A stretch of DNA of 64,000 nucleotides from Pseudaeromonas paramecii (lineage in GTDB: Bacteria; Pseudomonadota; Gammaproteobacteria; Enterobacterales; Aeromonadaceae): the NCBI RefSeq assembly GCF_039540575.1, contig NZ_BAABFC010000022.1:23140-87139 (forward strand). Direction: 5' to 3'. This document shows, piece after piece, positions 24,649 through 32,864 of this stretch. The translations under genes were made by a program, and so were the position numbers. Within the stretch, counting starts at the first letter, position 1, and each line of letters starts with the position of its first letter. The notes beneath the pieces are model-generated. The model had not been told where the DNA came from and ran no database searches. It saw only the letters and a program-made list of their open reading frames with translations.

Positions 24649-25950
24649 ATGAAAAAAACCTTCGCGAACGACACCACCCAGATGCCACTCATCCCCCTGG
24701 CTACCGCCCAGAAGGATACCCGAGCCCAACCGAGCTACCAGCGCCGCTTCCACGTGATGGCCAAACCCGGTGGCTCCCAGTGCAACATCGACTGTCAATA
24801 TTGCTTTTATCTGCACAAGGAACAGCTGCTGCACCAGCCCAAGCAGCCTCGCATGGACGAGGCCACCCTGGCGCAGTTCATCAAGAGCTATATCGAGAGT
24901 CAGGATGGTCCCGAGGTGGTCTTCTCCTGGCAGGGAGGCGAGCCCACCCTGCTGGGGCTGGACTATTACCGCCAGGTGGTGGCCCTGCAGCGACAATACT
25001 GTCCTCCGGGCGTCACCATCCAAAATGATCTGCAGACCAACGGCCTGCTGCTGAACGACGACTGGTGCCGCTTCTTGAAAGAAGAAAACTTCCTGGTAGG
25101 CCTGTCCATCGACGGCCCCCGGGAGCTGCACGATCACTACCGGGTCACCCGCAGCGGCAAACCGACCTTCGATCGGGTCATTGCTGCCGCCGACTGTCTC
25201 AAGCGGCACGGCGTGCCCTTCAACGCCCTGACGGTGGTCAACCGGCTCAACGCCCAGCAGCCACTGGCCGTCTACCGCTTTTTGACCCGGGAGCTGGGGG
25301 CCACCTACATACAATTCACCCCCTGTGTGGAACCCAAGGTCTATCAAAGCACGGCGCCGCAGTTCTGGACGCCCCAGCAGATGCCGGCACTGGGCTCGCC
25401 GCAAAGCAAGCCGGGCCACCCCATGTCGGTGGTCACCGACTGGTCGGTGGATCCCGATGACTGGGGACACTTCCTCACCGTCGTGTTCGAGGAGTGGGTT
25501 AACAACGACCTGGGCCGGGTGCTGGTCAACCTGTTTGAAACTGCGGTGGCCCAGACCCTGGGGCAGCCCTCCCAGCTGTGCGTCACCGCCGAATTCTGCG
25601 GCAAGGGACTGGCCATCGAGCACGACGGCGCCGTTTATTCCTGTGACCACTATGTCTACCCCGAGTATCGGGTCGGCCGGATCCAGGACCACCCCCTCAA
25701 CGAGATGGTGTTCTCCACCCGGCAGCTGGCGTTTGGCCTGGCCAAACGCGACAGTCTGCCGGCCTACTGCCGCGCCTGTCCACACCTCAAGCTGTGCTGG
25801 GGCGAGTGTCCGAAGAATCGGCTGCTCACCACCCCGGACGGTGAGCCCGGGCTCAACTACCTGTGCAGTGGACTGCGGCACTTTTTCGACGAGGTGGCGC
25901 CCATGCTGACGGGCATCGCCGTCCTGCTGCGCCAAAGCGAACCCCGTTAA
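24649..25950 (+). CDS. Anaerobic sulfatase-maturating enzyme (radical SAM, SPASM)
   Basis: Oxidises the active-site Ser or Cys of sulfatases to C-alpha-formylglycine. The 433 residues contain the radical-SAM cluster motif C45-x3-C49-x2-C52, the SAM-binding GGEPTLLG, and a C-terminal SPASM region rich in Cys (CVTAEFCGKG, SCDHYVYP, CRACPHLKLCWGECPKNR, YLCSG) that would bind two auxiliary 4Fe-4S clusters. ATG 24649 is chosen behind AGGAGGG. Its place directly after a Ser-type sulfatase explains its job: maturation of that enzyme in the cytoplasm before export. Klebsiella AtsB is the best known relative. Confidence 0.95.
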   Translation: MKKTFANDTTQMPLIPLATAQKDTRAQPSYQRRFHVMAKPGGSQCNIDCQYCFYLHKEQLLHQPKQPRMDEATLAQFIKSYIESQDGPEVVFSWQGGEPTLLGLDYYRQVVALQRQYCPPGVTIQNDLQTNGLLLNDDWCRFLKEENFLVGLSIDGPRELHDHYRVTRSGKPTFDRVIAAADCLKRHGVPFNALTVVNRLNAQQPLAVYRFLTRELGATYIQFTPCVEPKVYQSTAPQFWTPQQMPALGSPQSKPGHPMSVVTDWSVDPDDWGHFLTVVFEEWVNNDLGRVLVNLFETAVAQTLGQPSQLCVTAEFCGKGLAIEHDGAVYSCDHYVYPEYRVGRIQDHPLNEMVFSTRQLAFGLAKRDSLPAYCRACPHLKLCWGECPKNRLLTTPDGEPGLNYLCSGLRHFFDEVAPMLTGIAVLLRQSEPR

Positions 25951-25971
25951 TCACACCTAAGGCACGCCAAC

Positions 25972-26961
25972 ATGAATCCATCCCATCAGGCCATGCAACA
26001 GTTGCTTTCCCACCTGCAGGGAAGCGTCATAGGTCAAACCCAGGTGGCACAGGGCATCATCATCGGCCTGCTGGCCGGCGGCCATGTGCTGCTGGAGGGG
26101 CTGCCCGGCACCGCCAAGACCCGGGCAGTCAAGGCCCTGGCCCAGGGGCTGGGCGCCAGCTTCGGCCGGGTACAGTTCACCCCGGATCTGCTGCCGTCGG
26201 ACGTCACAGGTACCGATCTCTATCAGGAGAGTCCCGACGGCAAGCCACTGCTGACCTTCCAGCCCGGGCCCGTGTTCAATCAGATACTGCTGGCGGACGA
26301 GATCAACCGGGCGCCGGCCAAGGTACAGGCCGCCTTGCTGGAGGCCATGGCCGAAGGCGCCGTCACCGTGGGGGGCACCAGCCGCCCCCTGCCCCAGCCC
26401 TTCATCGTGCTGGCCACCCAGAACCCCATCGAGCAGGAGGGCACCTATCCATTGCCCGAGGCCCAGATCGACCGATTCATGCTGAAGATCACCATCGACT
26501 ATCCCCAGGAGACCGATGAGCTGGCGGTGGTGCGGCTGGTGCGAGGAGAGGAGACCGGCGCCCAGGCCAAGCAAGAGGGCGCGACCCCCTTGCCACAGCT
26601 GGATCCGGCCCTGGTGCTGGAGGCCCGCGCCCAGATCGCCCAGGTGCAGGTCTCCGAGCTGGTGGATCGCTACCTGGTGAACCTGGTGATGGCCACCCGG
26701 GATCCGTCCCGTTACCCCCAAACCCCGCTGGCCCAATGGCTGGAGGTAGGGGTCAGCCCACGAGCCACCATAGCCCTGGATCGCTGCGCCCGGGCGGCGG
26801 CCTGGCTGGCCGGGCGGGATCATGTCACCCCGGACGACGTACGAGCCGTGGCCCGCCCCGTGCTCGAGCATCGGCTGAGTCTTGGCTACGGCGCCGCCGC
26901 CGACGGCATCAGCCGCGCCCAGGTGATCCAGACCCTGCTGGATCAGGTGTTGATTGGGTGA
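25972..26961 (+). CDS. MoxR-family AAA+ ATPase
   Basis: A 329-residue AAA+ protein of the MoxR group, thought to act as a chaperone with von Willebrand factor A proteins. It has the MoxR-type Walker A GLPGTAKT (43-50), Walker B LLADEINRAP and sensor 1 ATQNPIEQEGTYPLPEAQ-type sequence. It begins 21 bases after the maturase stop, so the sulfatase and Bat genes may be partly co-transcribed. It heads a six-gene block with overlapping or close-packed reading frames, the classical MoxR-Bat order. Confidence 0.93.
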   Translation: MNPSHQAMQQLLSHLQGSVIGQTQVAQGIIIGLLAGGHVLLEGLPGTAKTRAVKALAQGLGASFGRVQFTPDLLPSDVTGTDLYQESPDGKPLLTFQPGPVFNQILLADEINRAPAKVQAALLEAMAEGAVTVGGTSRPLPQPFIVLATQNPIEQEGTYPLPEAQIDRFMLKITIDYPQETDELAVVRLVRGEETGAQAKQEGATPLPQLDPALVLEARAQIAQVQVSELVDRYLVNLVMATRDPSRYPQTPLAQWLEVGVSPRATIALDRCARAAAWLAGRDHVTPDDVRAVARPVLEHRLSLGYGAAADGISRAQVIQTLLDQVLIG

Positions 26962-26965
26962 TGCC

Positions 26966-27895
26966 ATGGAGCAGACACAGGACTCACGCCTCTACTGCAG
27001 CTACCGACAACTGGTGGCCCTGCGGGCCCAGGAGCCCCTGTACCAGCTGCCGCCGGTGGCCCGGCTGCGGGAGCTGATCAGCGGGCGGCACATCTCCCAC
27101 CTGCGCGGGCGGGGCCTCAACTTCGAGGAGCTGCGCCACTATCGCCCCGGCGATGACATACGCCAGCTGGACTGGCGGGTCACCCTGCGCACCGGCAAGC
27201 CCCATGTCCGCGTCTATACCGAGGAGAAGGATCACCATGTGCTGATCTGTGTCGATCAGCGGGCCACCATGTTTTTTGCCTCCGTGGACACCATGAAGTC
27301 GGTGGTGGCCGCCCAGGTGGCCACCCTACTGGGCTGGGCCGCGATCCGGCACAGCGACCGCTTGGCCCTGTGCCCCTTCAACGATGACGAGGTGTTCATC
27401 AACACGCCGGTGCGCAGCGCCAGCCGTTATCTGCGCCAGCTGCAGCAGTTGGCAGAGATCAACCAGGCCCTGAGCGTACATTCCCAGCCAGGCAGCCACT
27501 CCAGCCTCGGTCTGCTGCTGGATCGCCTGCTGCGGCGACGGGAGCGAGATGCCCTCATCGTCCTCGTCAGTGATTTTCACCAGTGCGACGAGGCCGAAAT
27601 CGCCAAGTTGCAACAGCTGCAACGCCACTGTCGCCTGCTCTGCCTCTGGGTCGCCGATCCGCTGGAAGGCGAGGTGCAACAGGCCGATTGGGTCATCTCC
27701 GATGGCACCCGCCAGCTGCAGTTGGCCGAGGGACGCACCTTGGCGGCAGCCAATGCCCGGCTGGCAGAACAGACCCTGGCCCGCCGCCAGCAGCTGCAAC
27801 GATTGATGCAGATGAGCCAGCTGCCGCTGCTGGAGCTGGATACCGGCGGCCAGCACCTGGCCCAGCTGCGGCGCGCCCTGGGAGCCGGCCTATGA
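26966..27895 (+). CDS. DUF58 domain protein (Bat operon)
   Basis: A 309-residue cytoplasmic protein of the DUF58 family that always accompanies MoxR. The family block LRGRGLNFEELRHYRPGDD, then RQLDWRVTLRTGKPHVRVY, is present at about 48-85, followed by a VWA-like second half (VLICVDQRATMFF, IVLVSDFHQ). I start at ATG 26966, five bases after the moxR stop, although its ribosome-binding site is weak. Its last codon overlaps the next gene in ATGA. The biochemical function of DUF58 is not established. Confidence 0.9.
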   Translation: MEQTQDSRLYCSYRQLVALRAQEPLYQLPPVARLRELISGRHISHLRGRGLNFEELRHYRPGDDIRQLDWRVTLRTGKPHVRVYTEEKDHHVLICVDQRATMFFASVDTMKSVVAAQVATLLGWAAIRHSDRLALCPFNDDEVFINTPVRSASRYLRQLQQLAEINQALSVHSQPGSHSSLGLLLDRLLRRRERDALIVLVSDFHQCDEAEIAKLQQLQRHCRLLCLWVADPLEGEVQQADWVISDGTRQLQLAEGRTLAAANARLAEQTLARRQQLQRLMQMSQLPLLELDTGGQHLAQLRRALGAGL

Positions 27896-28404
27896 CCCCC
27901 ATGCCCCCCGATTGGCCCCTGCTCAAAGAGATGGTCGACGTGGCGCCTCTGCCGGCCGTCAGCTGGTGGCCTCACACCCTGGGCTGGCAGCTACTGGGCA
28001 CCCTGGGACTGCTGGGACTGCTGGCGCTGGCCATCCAGGCCCTGCGCCGTCACCGCTTCTACCGCTACCGGCGCCAGGCCCTGGCGCAACTGGCAAGACT
28101 GGAACCCAAGCAAGCCAACTTCGCCTCACAGCTGTTTTTGCTGCTCAAGCACACCGCCAGCCTGGTGCAGCCATCGCTGGCGCCCCGCTTGGATGAGGGG
28201 CTGTTGACTGACCTGGATACTCTGGCCGGACAACAGGGCCAGTTTGACTCACCACTGGGGCGTCAGTGGCTGCGCAGCCTCATCGATCCCGGTTGCACCT
28301 TGAGCCACGCCCAGTGCCTGCTGCTGCAAGGCCTCACCCAGCTCTGGTTGCAGCAACATCGGCATCCCCAAGCCCCCCGGCTCCTGCCAGGAGGCCGGCG
28401 ATGA
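27892..28404 (+). CDS. DUF4381 domain membrane protein (Bat operon)
   Basis: A 170-residue protein with one predicted membrane helix at about 28-50 followed by a basic stretch (RRHRFYRYRRQALAQLARLE) and a soluble helical tail, the layout of DUF4381 proteins. It overlaps both neighbours by ATGA, so it is translationally coupled within the operon. Such proteins occur only in MoxR/Bat clusters and are thought to help assemble the VWA components at the inner membrane. That role is inferred. Confidence 0.88.
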   Translation: MTPMPPDWPLLKEMVDVAPLPAVSWWPHTLGWQLLGTLGLLGLLALAIQALRRHRFYRYRRQALAQLARLEPKQANFASQLFLLLKHTASLVQPSLAPRLDEGLLTDLDTLAGQQGQFDSPLGRQWLRSLIDPGCTLSHAQCLLLQGLTQLWLQQHRHPQAPRLLPGGRR

Positions 28405-29402
28405 ACCTGACCCTGCAAGCCCCCTACTGGCTGTTGCTGCTGCCCCTGCCCTGGCTCATCTACCGCCTGGTACCGGCCTTCAGCACCCGGCAAAGCGCCA
28501 TCAAGGTGCCCTTCTTCGACAGCCTGCTGTCAGCCCTGGACATACAGCCGACCCAGGGCGCCACCGTCTTGCAGCCGGCCCGCTGGCAACGGTTCAACCT
28601 GCTGCTGGCCTGGCTGCTCACCTGCCTGGCCTTGAGCGACCCGCTCTACCTGGCCGCGCCCCAGCAAAGAGAGCAGGCGGGGCGGGATCTGATGGTGGTG
28701 GTGGATCTGTCCGGCTCCATGGAAACCCCCGACTTCACCACGGCGACGGGGCAACACCTGAGCCGGCTGGCCGCCGTCAAGGCGGTACTGCACGACTTCG
28801 CGGCCAAGCGGGCCGGCGATCGACTGGGGCTCATCCTGTTTGCCGACGCCGCCTTCGTCCAGTCGCCCTTCACCGCCGACCACGCCGCCTGGCTCGCCCT
28901 GCTGGACGAGGCCCAGGTGCCCATGGCGGGTCAGAATACCCATCTGGGGGATGCCATGGGACTGGCGGTCAAGCTGCTGAGCGAACAGGAGGCCGCCGAC
29001 AGCCGGGACAAGCTGGCCATCATACTGACCGATGGCAATGACACCGACAGCCTGGTGCCCCCCAAGGAGGCGGCCCGCCTGGCCAAGAGCCGTGGGGTGC
29101 GGCTGCACCTGGTGGCCATGGGGGATCCGCAGACCCAGGGTGAGCAGGCCCTGGATCTGAACACATTGCAGGCGGTGGCCGAGACCACCGGCGGTCAGCT
29201 GTTTGTCGCCATGGATCAGCAGGCCCTGGCCCAGGCCTATGACAGCATCAACGCCCTGGAACCCAGGGTCTATCAGAGCGAGCGCTACCAGCCCAAGTAT
29301 CCCTTGTTTCCCTACCTGATGATGGCGGTGCTCGTCATGCACCTGCTGGCCTTCAGCCTGGCTAGCTGGCAACGTCACCGCAGGAGGTCACATGCTGGAT
29401 GA
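28401..29402 (+). CDS. VWA-domain membrane protein, BatA-like
   Basis: A 333-residue inner-membrane protein with two N-terminal helices (about 7-23 and 68-85), a von Willebrand factor A domain and a C-terminal helix (about 303-322). The metal-ion-dependent adhesion site is intact: DLSGSM (DxSxS) with a downstream TDGNDTD. It overlaps the upstream gene by ATGA and the next gene by 11 bases. BatA-type proteins are proposed partners of MoxR; what complex they mature is unknown. Confidence 0.9.
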   Translation: MNLTLQAPYWLLLLPLPWLIYRLVPAFSTRQSAIKVPFFDSLLSALDIQPTQGATVLQPARWQRFNLLLAWLLTCLALSDPLYLAAPQQREQAGRDLMVVVDLSGSMETPDFTTATGQHLSRLAAVKAVLHDFAAKRAGDRLGLILFADAAFVQSPFTADHAAWLALLDEAQVPMAGQNTHLGDAMGLAVKLLSEQEAADSRDKLAIILTDGNDTDSLVPPKEAARLAKSRGVRLHLVAMGDPQTQGEQALDLNTLQAVAETTGGQLFVAMDQQALAQAYDSINALEPRVYQSERYQPKYPLFPYLMMAVLVMHLLAFSLASWQRHRRRSHAG

Positions 29403-31068
29403 GTCCCTGGCCCTGCTGGCCCGTTTTCACTTCCTGCGCCCCGGGTGGCTGCTGGCCCTGCTGCCCTTGGCGGCCCTGCTCTACGGCCAATGGCGGGAGC
29501 TGCAGCAACAGGAGCAGTGGCAGCGCCGCCTGCCGCCCCATCTGCGCGACGCCCTGACGGTGGGGCAGCACAGCTGGCAACGCTATGCCCCCCTGCTGGC
29601 CCTGACCCTGATCGGTCTGCTCACCACCCTGGTGGCTGCCGGCCCCACCTGGCGGCGGGCCCCCTCGCCCTTCAGCGCCGATCAGGCGGCCCTCATGGTA
29701 CTGCTGGATACCAGCGATGCCATGCAGGAGAAGGACGTGCCGCCGGATCGCCTGCAACGGGCCAAACAGAAGATCCAGGATCTGTTGACCCTGCGAGCAG
29801 GGGGCCAGACGGGCCTCATCGCCTACGCCGGCAGCGCCCACCTCACCATGCCGCTGACCCGGGACACAGACGTGTTCGCCCCCCTGCTCAATGCCCTGGG
29901 GCCGAGTGTCATGCCCAGGCCCGGCCAGGACAGCAGCCAGGTGCTGCCGTTACTGCCGCCCTTGCTTCCCCAGTCCGGCCCGCCGCTGAGCCTGCTGCTG
30001 CTGACCAATGACGTGGATCCGTCCCAACTGGATGCCTGGCAATCGTTCTGCGAGGCCCACAGTGTCGCCCTGCTGATCCTGCCCATGGGGGATCCCCGGC
30101 GGCCCAGCGATCTGCCGCTGCAGCGGGCCCATCTGCAGGCCCTGGCCGACCGTTGCCGGGGCCGCCTGCATGATCTCACCCTGGATGATGGCGACATGCG
30201 TTGGGTCAAGGCCCAGGTGGAGGCCATGGCGGAGCTGGATCCCAACAACCGGCAACCCTGGCAAGAGATGGGCTATGGCCTGCTGCTGCCCATCATGTTG
30301 CTGATGCTGTTGTGGTTCCGCCGCGGCTGGCTGGTGCAGTGGGCCTTGCTGGGTCTGCTGCTGCCCGGCCTGCTGCTGAGCTCCCCCGCCCAGGCCGAGC
30401 CGGCACGGCACCTGGCCGCCGGCACCGCCACCGACGCGCCCGCAGCCATCGACTGGCCCACCCGGCTGAAAAACGGCTGGCTGGATCTGTGGCTCACCGC
30501 CGATCAGCAGGGCCAGTGGTACTGGCGGCAGGGCGACTATCTGACGGCAGCCGAGCATTACCAGGATCTCAGACGCAAGGCCATCGCCTATTACTATGCC
30601 GGCCAGTACGCCAGCGCCGAGCGGCTGTTTGCGCGCTTCAACGATCCCCAGATGCGCCTGTATCACGCCAACGCCCTGGCCCGTCAGCGCCAATATGTGG
30701 CGGCTCGGGCCAGCCTGCAGGCCCTGCTTAAGGCGCAGCCGGACTTTGCCCCGGCGCAGCACAACCTCCAGCAGATCCAGGCACTCATCGAGGAGATCAA
30801 CCGGCAAACCGAAAGCCAGGCCGGCGGGGAGAATGCCATGGAACGCTCCCGCGAGCTGGGCGAGGCACCTCAGACCAGCGATGGCGTGCAAGAGCAGGTG
30901 GCCCGAGACAGCCTGATCCAGGAAACCCTGGATGCAGACAGCCTGCTGACGGATCCCACCCTGGTGGATAAGTGGCTCAAGCGAGTACAGCAGCGCCCTG
31001 AGAGCTTCCTGCGGGCCAAGTTCGCCATCCAGCTGCGCCAACGGGAGGACGGTCATGTCACACCCTAG
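29392..31068 (+). CDS. VWA and TPR protein, BatB/BatC-like fusion
   Basis: A 558-residue membrane protein combining an N-terminal VWA part and a C-terminal tetratricopeptide-like part (about 365-480, including YYWRQGDYLTAAEHYQDL-like helices), which are separate BatB and BatC proteins in some bacteria. Membrane helices are predicted at about 19-33, 62-80 and 300-345. The MIDAS is degenerate: DTSDAM replaces DxSxS, so metal binding may be lost. AGGAGG precedes the ATG, which lies inside the end of the previous gene. Confidence 0.88.
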   Translation: MLDESLALLARFHFLRPGWLLALLPLAALLYGQWRELQQQEQWQRRLPPHLRDALTVGQHSWQRYAPLLALTLIGLLTTLVAAGPTWRRAPSPFSADQAALMVLLDTSDAMQEKDVPPDRLQRAKQKIQDLLTLRAGGQTGLIAYAGSAHLTMPLTRDTDVFAPLLNALGPSVMPRPGQDSSQVLPLLPPLLPQSGPPLSLLLLTNDVDPSQLDAWQSFCEAHSVALLILPMGDPRRPSDLPLQRAHLQALADRCRGRLHDLTLDDGDMRWVKAQVEAMAELDPNNRQPWQEMGYGLLLPIMLLMLLWFRRGWLVQWALLGLLLPGLLLSSPAQAEPARHLAAGTATDAPAAIDWPTRLKNGWLDLWLTADQQGQWYWRQGDYLTAAEHYQDLRRKAIAYYYAGQYASAERLFARFNDPQMRLYHANALARQRQYVAARASLQALLKAQPDFAPAQHNLQQIQALIEEINRQTESQAGGENAMERSRELGEAPQTSDGVQEQVARDSLIQETLDADSLLTDPTLVDKWLKRVQQRPESFLRAKFAIQLRQREDGHVTP

Positions 31069-32338
31069 CCGCATCCTGAGTCTGACCCGCCACACCTGTG
31101 CCCTGCTGGGGCTGTGGTGGGGGCTGGTGTTGGTCGCACAGGCGGCCGCCCCTGCCGTGAGCCTCAACAGCTGGCTGAGCCGCGCCAACGAGGAGAAGCC
31201 CGCCATGGTGACGGTCAACGAGCCCTTGGTGCTGCACATAGACGTGGCCACCGACCGCTGGTTTGCCGCCGCCACCCAGGTGGACGAGCTGGCGGTAGCC
31301 AACCTGCTGAGTCCCCGGCAAAACCTGTCGGCCTACAACTACGCCAAAGCCCAGCAGGGTCAGAGCTGGTCCCACCAGCGCTGGGATCTGCCGCTGTTTG
31401 CCACCAAGGCCGGTCACTATCGCCTGCCGGCCCTGGCGGTGCATATTCAGGTGGCCTCGGATCAGGGCCCCCAGCGCGTGACGCTGCACACAGAGCCATT
31501 GGAATTTGACGCCCAGCGGCCCCCCCTCGACGACAGCCAGCCCTGGTTGGTGGCACCGACCGCCCAGCTGAGCCAGGAATGGCAGTTGAGCCAGGAGAGT
31601 CTCCAGGTAGGCGACAGCATCCGCCGGCAGATCAGCCTGCAGGCCGACGACACCCTGGCCTTGCTGCTGCCGCCACTGCTCACCGCCCCCCCGGATGCCC
31701 GATACAGTGCCTACCCCGACCCCAGCCAGTTTGACGATGGCAACGACCGCGGCACCCTCAAGGCACGGCGGCAGGATCAGATCACCTATGTGTTGCAACA
31801 AGGCGGCCGCCTGCAGCTGCCGCCCATCCGGCTGCAGTGGTGGAACAGTCAAACCGGTCAGCTGGAGACGCTGACCCTGGCGGGAAGGACGCTCGAGGTG
31901 CACCACAACCTGCGCAGCTGGCTCAGGGCCTGGGGACCCTGGTTGCTGACGCTGATGGGAGCTTTGGTGGGGCTCTGGTGGCTGCGGACGCCACTAAAAC
32001 GCTGGTTGCGTGCTCAGCTGGCCCGCCCCGGCTGTGCCCTGCTGGGGGCCTGTCGGGCCCGTGCCTGGCCCCGATGCCGGCAGCTTATCTATCAACGGCT
32101 GTGGCAACGGCAGAAACTCAACAGCCTGCTGGCCCTGGATCCCTCCCCGGCCTGGCAGGCCAGAGTGGCCCGCCTGCACAGCGAGGAGATAGACGCGCGC
32201 ACCGTGCTGGCCTGCTGGTGGGCCATCAGTCGTCGCCGACGCGACCAACAGCCGGAGGCCGCGCCACCGCTGTTTGACCCCCATCCCGGGGACGAGGTGA
32301 GCCATCCCTCGCACCAGCCAAAGCGCACCGGCGCCTAA
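31055..32338 (+). CDS. BatD-like protein
   Basis: A 427-residue protein with a signal sequence (about 15-31, cleavage near AQAA), a long beta-rich periplasmic part with two repeats of about 120 residues, a membrane helix at about 294-312 and a short basic cytoplasmic tail. This is the layout of BatD (DUF7939-type) proteins that end MoxR/Bat operons. Its start overlaps the previous gene by 14 bases behind GGGAGGA. Sequence similarity in this family is low, so position in the operon carries much of the weight. Its stop overlaps that of the convergent yciA. Confidence 0.82.
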   Translation: MSHPSRILSLTRHTCALLGLWWGLVLVAQAAAPAVSLNSWLSRANEEKPAMVTVNEPLVLHIDVATDRWFAAATQVDELAVANLLSPRQNLSAYNYAKAQQGQSWSHQRWDLPLFATKAGHYRLPALAVHIQVASDQGPQRVTLHTEPLEFDAQRPPLDDSQPWLVAPTAQLSQEWQLSQESLQVGDSIRRQISLQADDTLALLLPPLLTAPPDARYSAYPDPSQFDDGNDRGTLKARRQDQITYVLQQGGRLQLPPIRLQWWNSQTGQLETLTLAGRTLEVHHNLRSWLRAWGPWLLTLMGALVGLWWLRTPLKRWLRAQLARPGCALLGACRARAWPRCRQLIYQRLWQRQKLNSLLALDPSPAWQARVARLHSEEIDARTVLACWWAISRRRRDQQPEAAPPLFDPHPGDEVSHPSHQPKRTGA

Positions 32339-32787
32339 CGGCAGGCCGTCGGGCTATCCGCCTGTTGGGCCAGGGCGGCCTGCAGCTCTGGGTTGTCCTC
32401 CCGGGGAATGGCCCTGGGACGCCCGTCGGGGTCCACCGCCACATAGGTCAGCACCGCCTCGGTCACCCGGTAGCGCTCACCGATAGGCTCCCGCGCCACC
32501 AGCTTGACCCACACTTCCAGGTGGACCTTGAGGGAGCTGCGGCCCACATGGATGCAGCGTCCGTAGCAACAGACCACATCCCCCACCGCCACCGGCCGGT
32601 GAAAGGTCATGCCGTCCACGGCGATGGTCACCACCCGGCCACGGGCCAGCTCCTTGGCCAGGATGGCGCCCCCCATGTCCATCTGGGACATGAGCCAGCC
32701 ACCGAAGATATCGCCGCTGGGATTGGTATCGGCGGGCATGGCCAGGGTGCGCAGCAAGAGGGTGCCTTCGGGACGTTCTTCAGACAT
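32335..32787 (-). CDS. yciA: Acyl-CoA thioesterase YciA
   Basis: A hotdog-fold enzyme that hydrolyses short and medium acyl-CoAs. The 150 residues closely follow E. coli YciA: LRTLAMPADTNPSGDIFGGW at the start with the catalytic Asp region, then GMTFHRPVAVGDVVCCYGR and a conserved KLVAREPIGERYRVTEA block. There is a short extra C-terminal tail. It is a single gene, convergent with the Bat operon, and separated from the efflux operon by about 75 bases. Confidence 0.94.
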   Translation of the reverse strand: MSEERPEGTLLLRTLAMPADTNPSGDIFGGWLMSQMDMGGAILAKELARGRVVTIAVDGMTFHRPVAVGDVVCCYGRCIHVGRSSLKVHLEVWVKLVAREPIGERYRVTEAVLTYVAVDPDGRPRAIPREDNPELQAALAQQADSPTACR

Positions 32788-32864
32788 GGGAGCTCCAAAC
32801 GGCTGTTATGGAAAAGTTAAATGCTACCACGATGCCCCTGTGACGGGGCAAGGGTTGGGACTCC

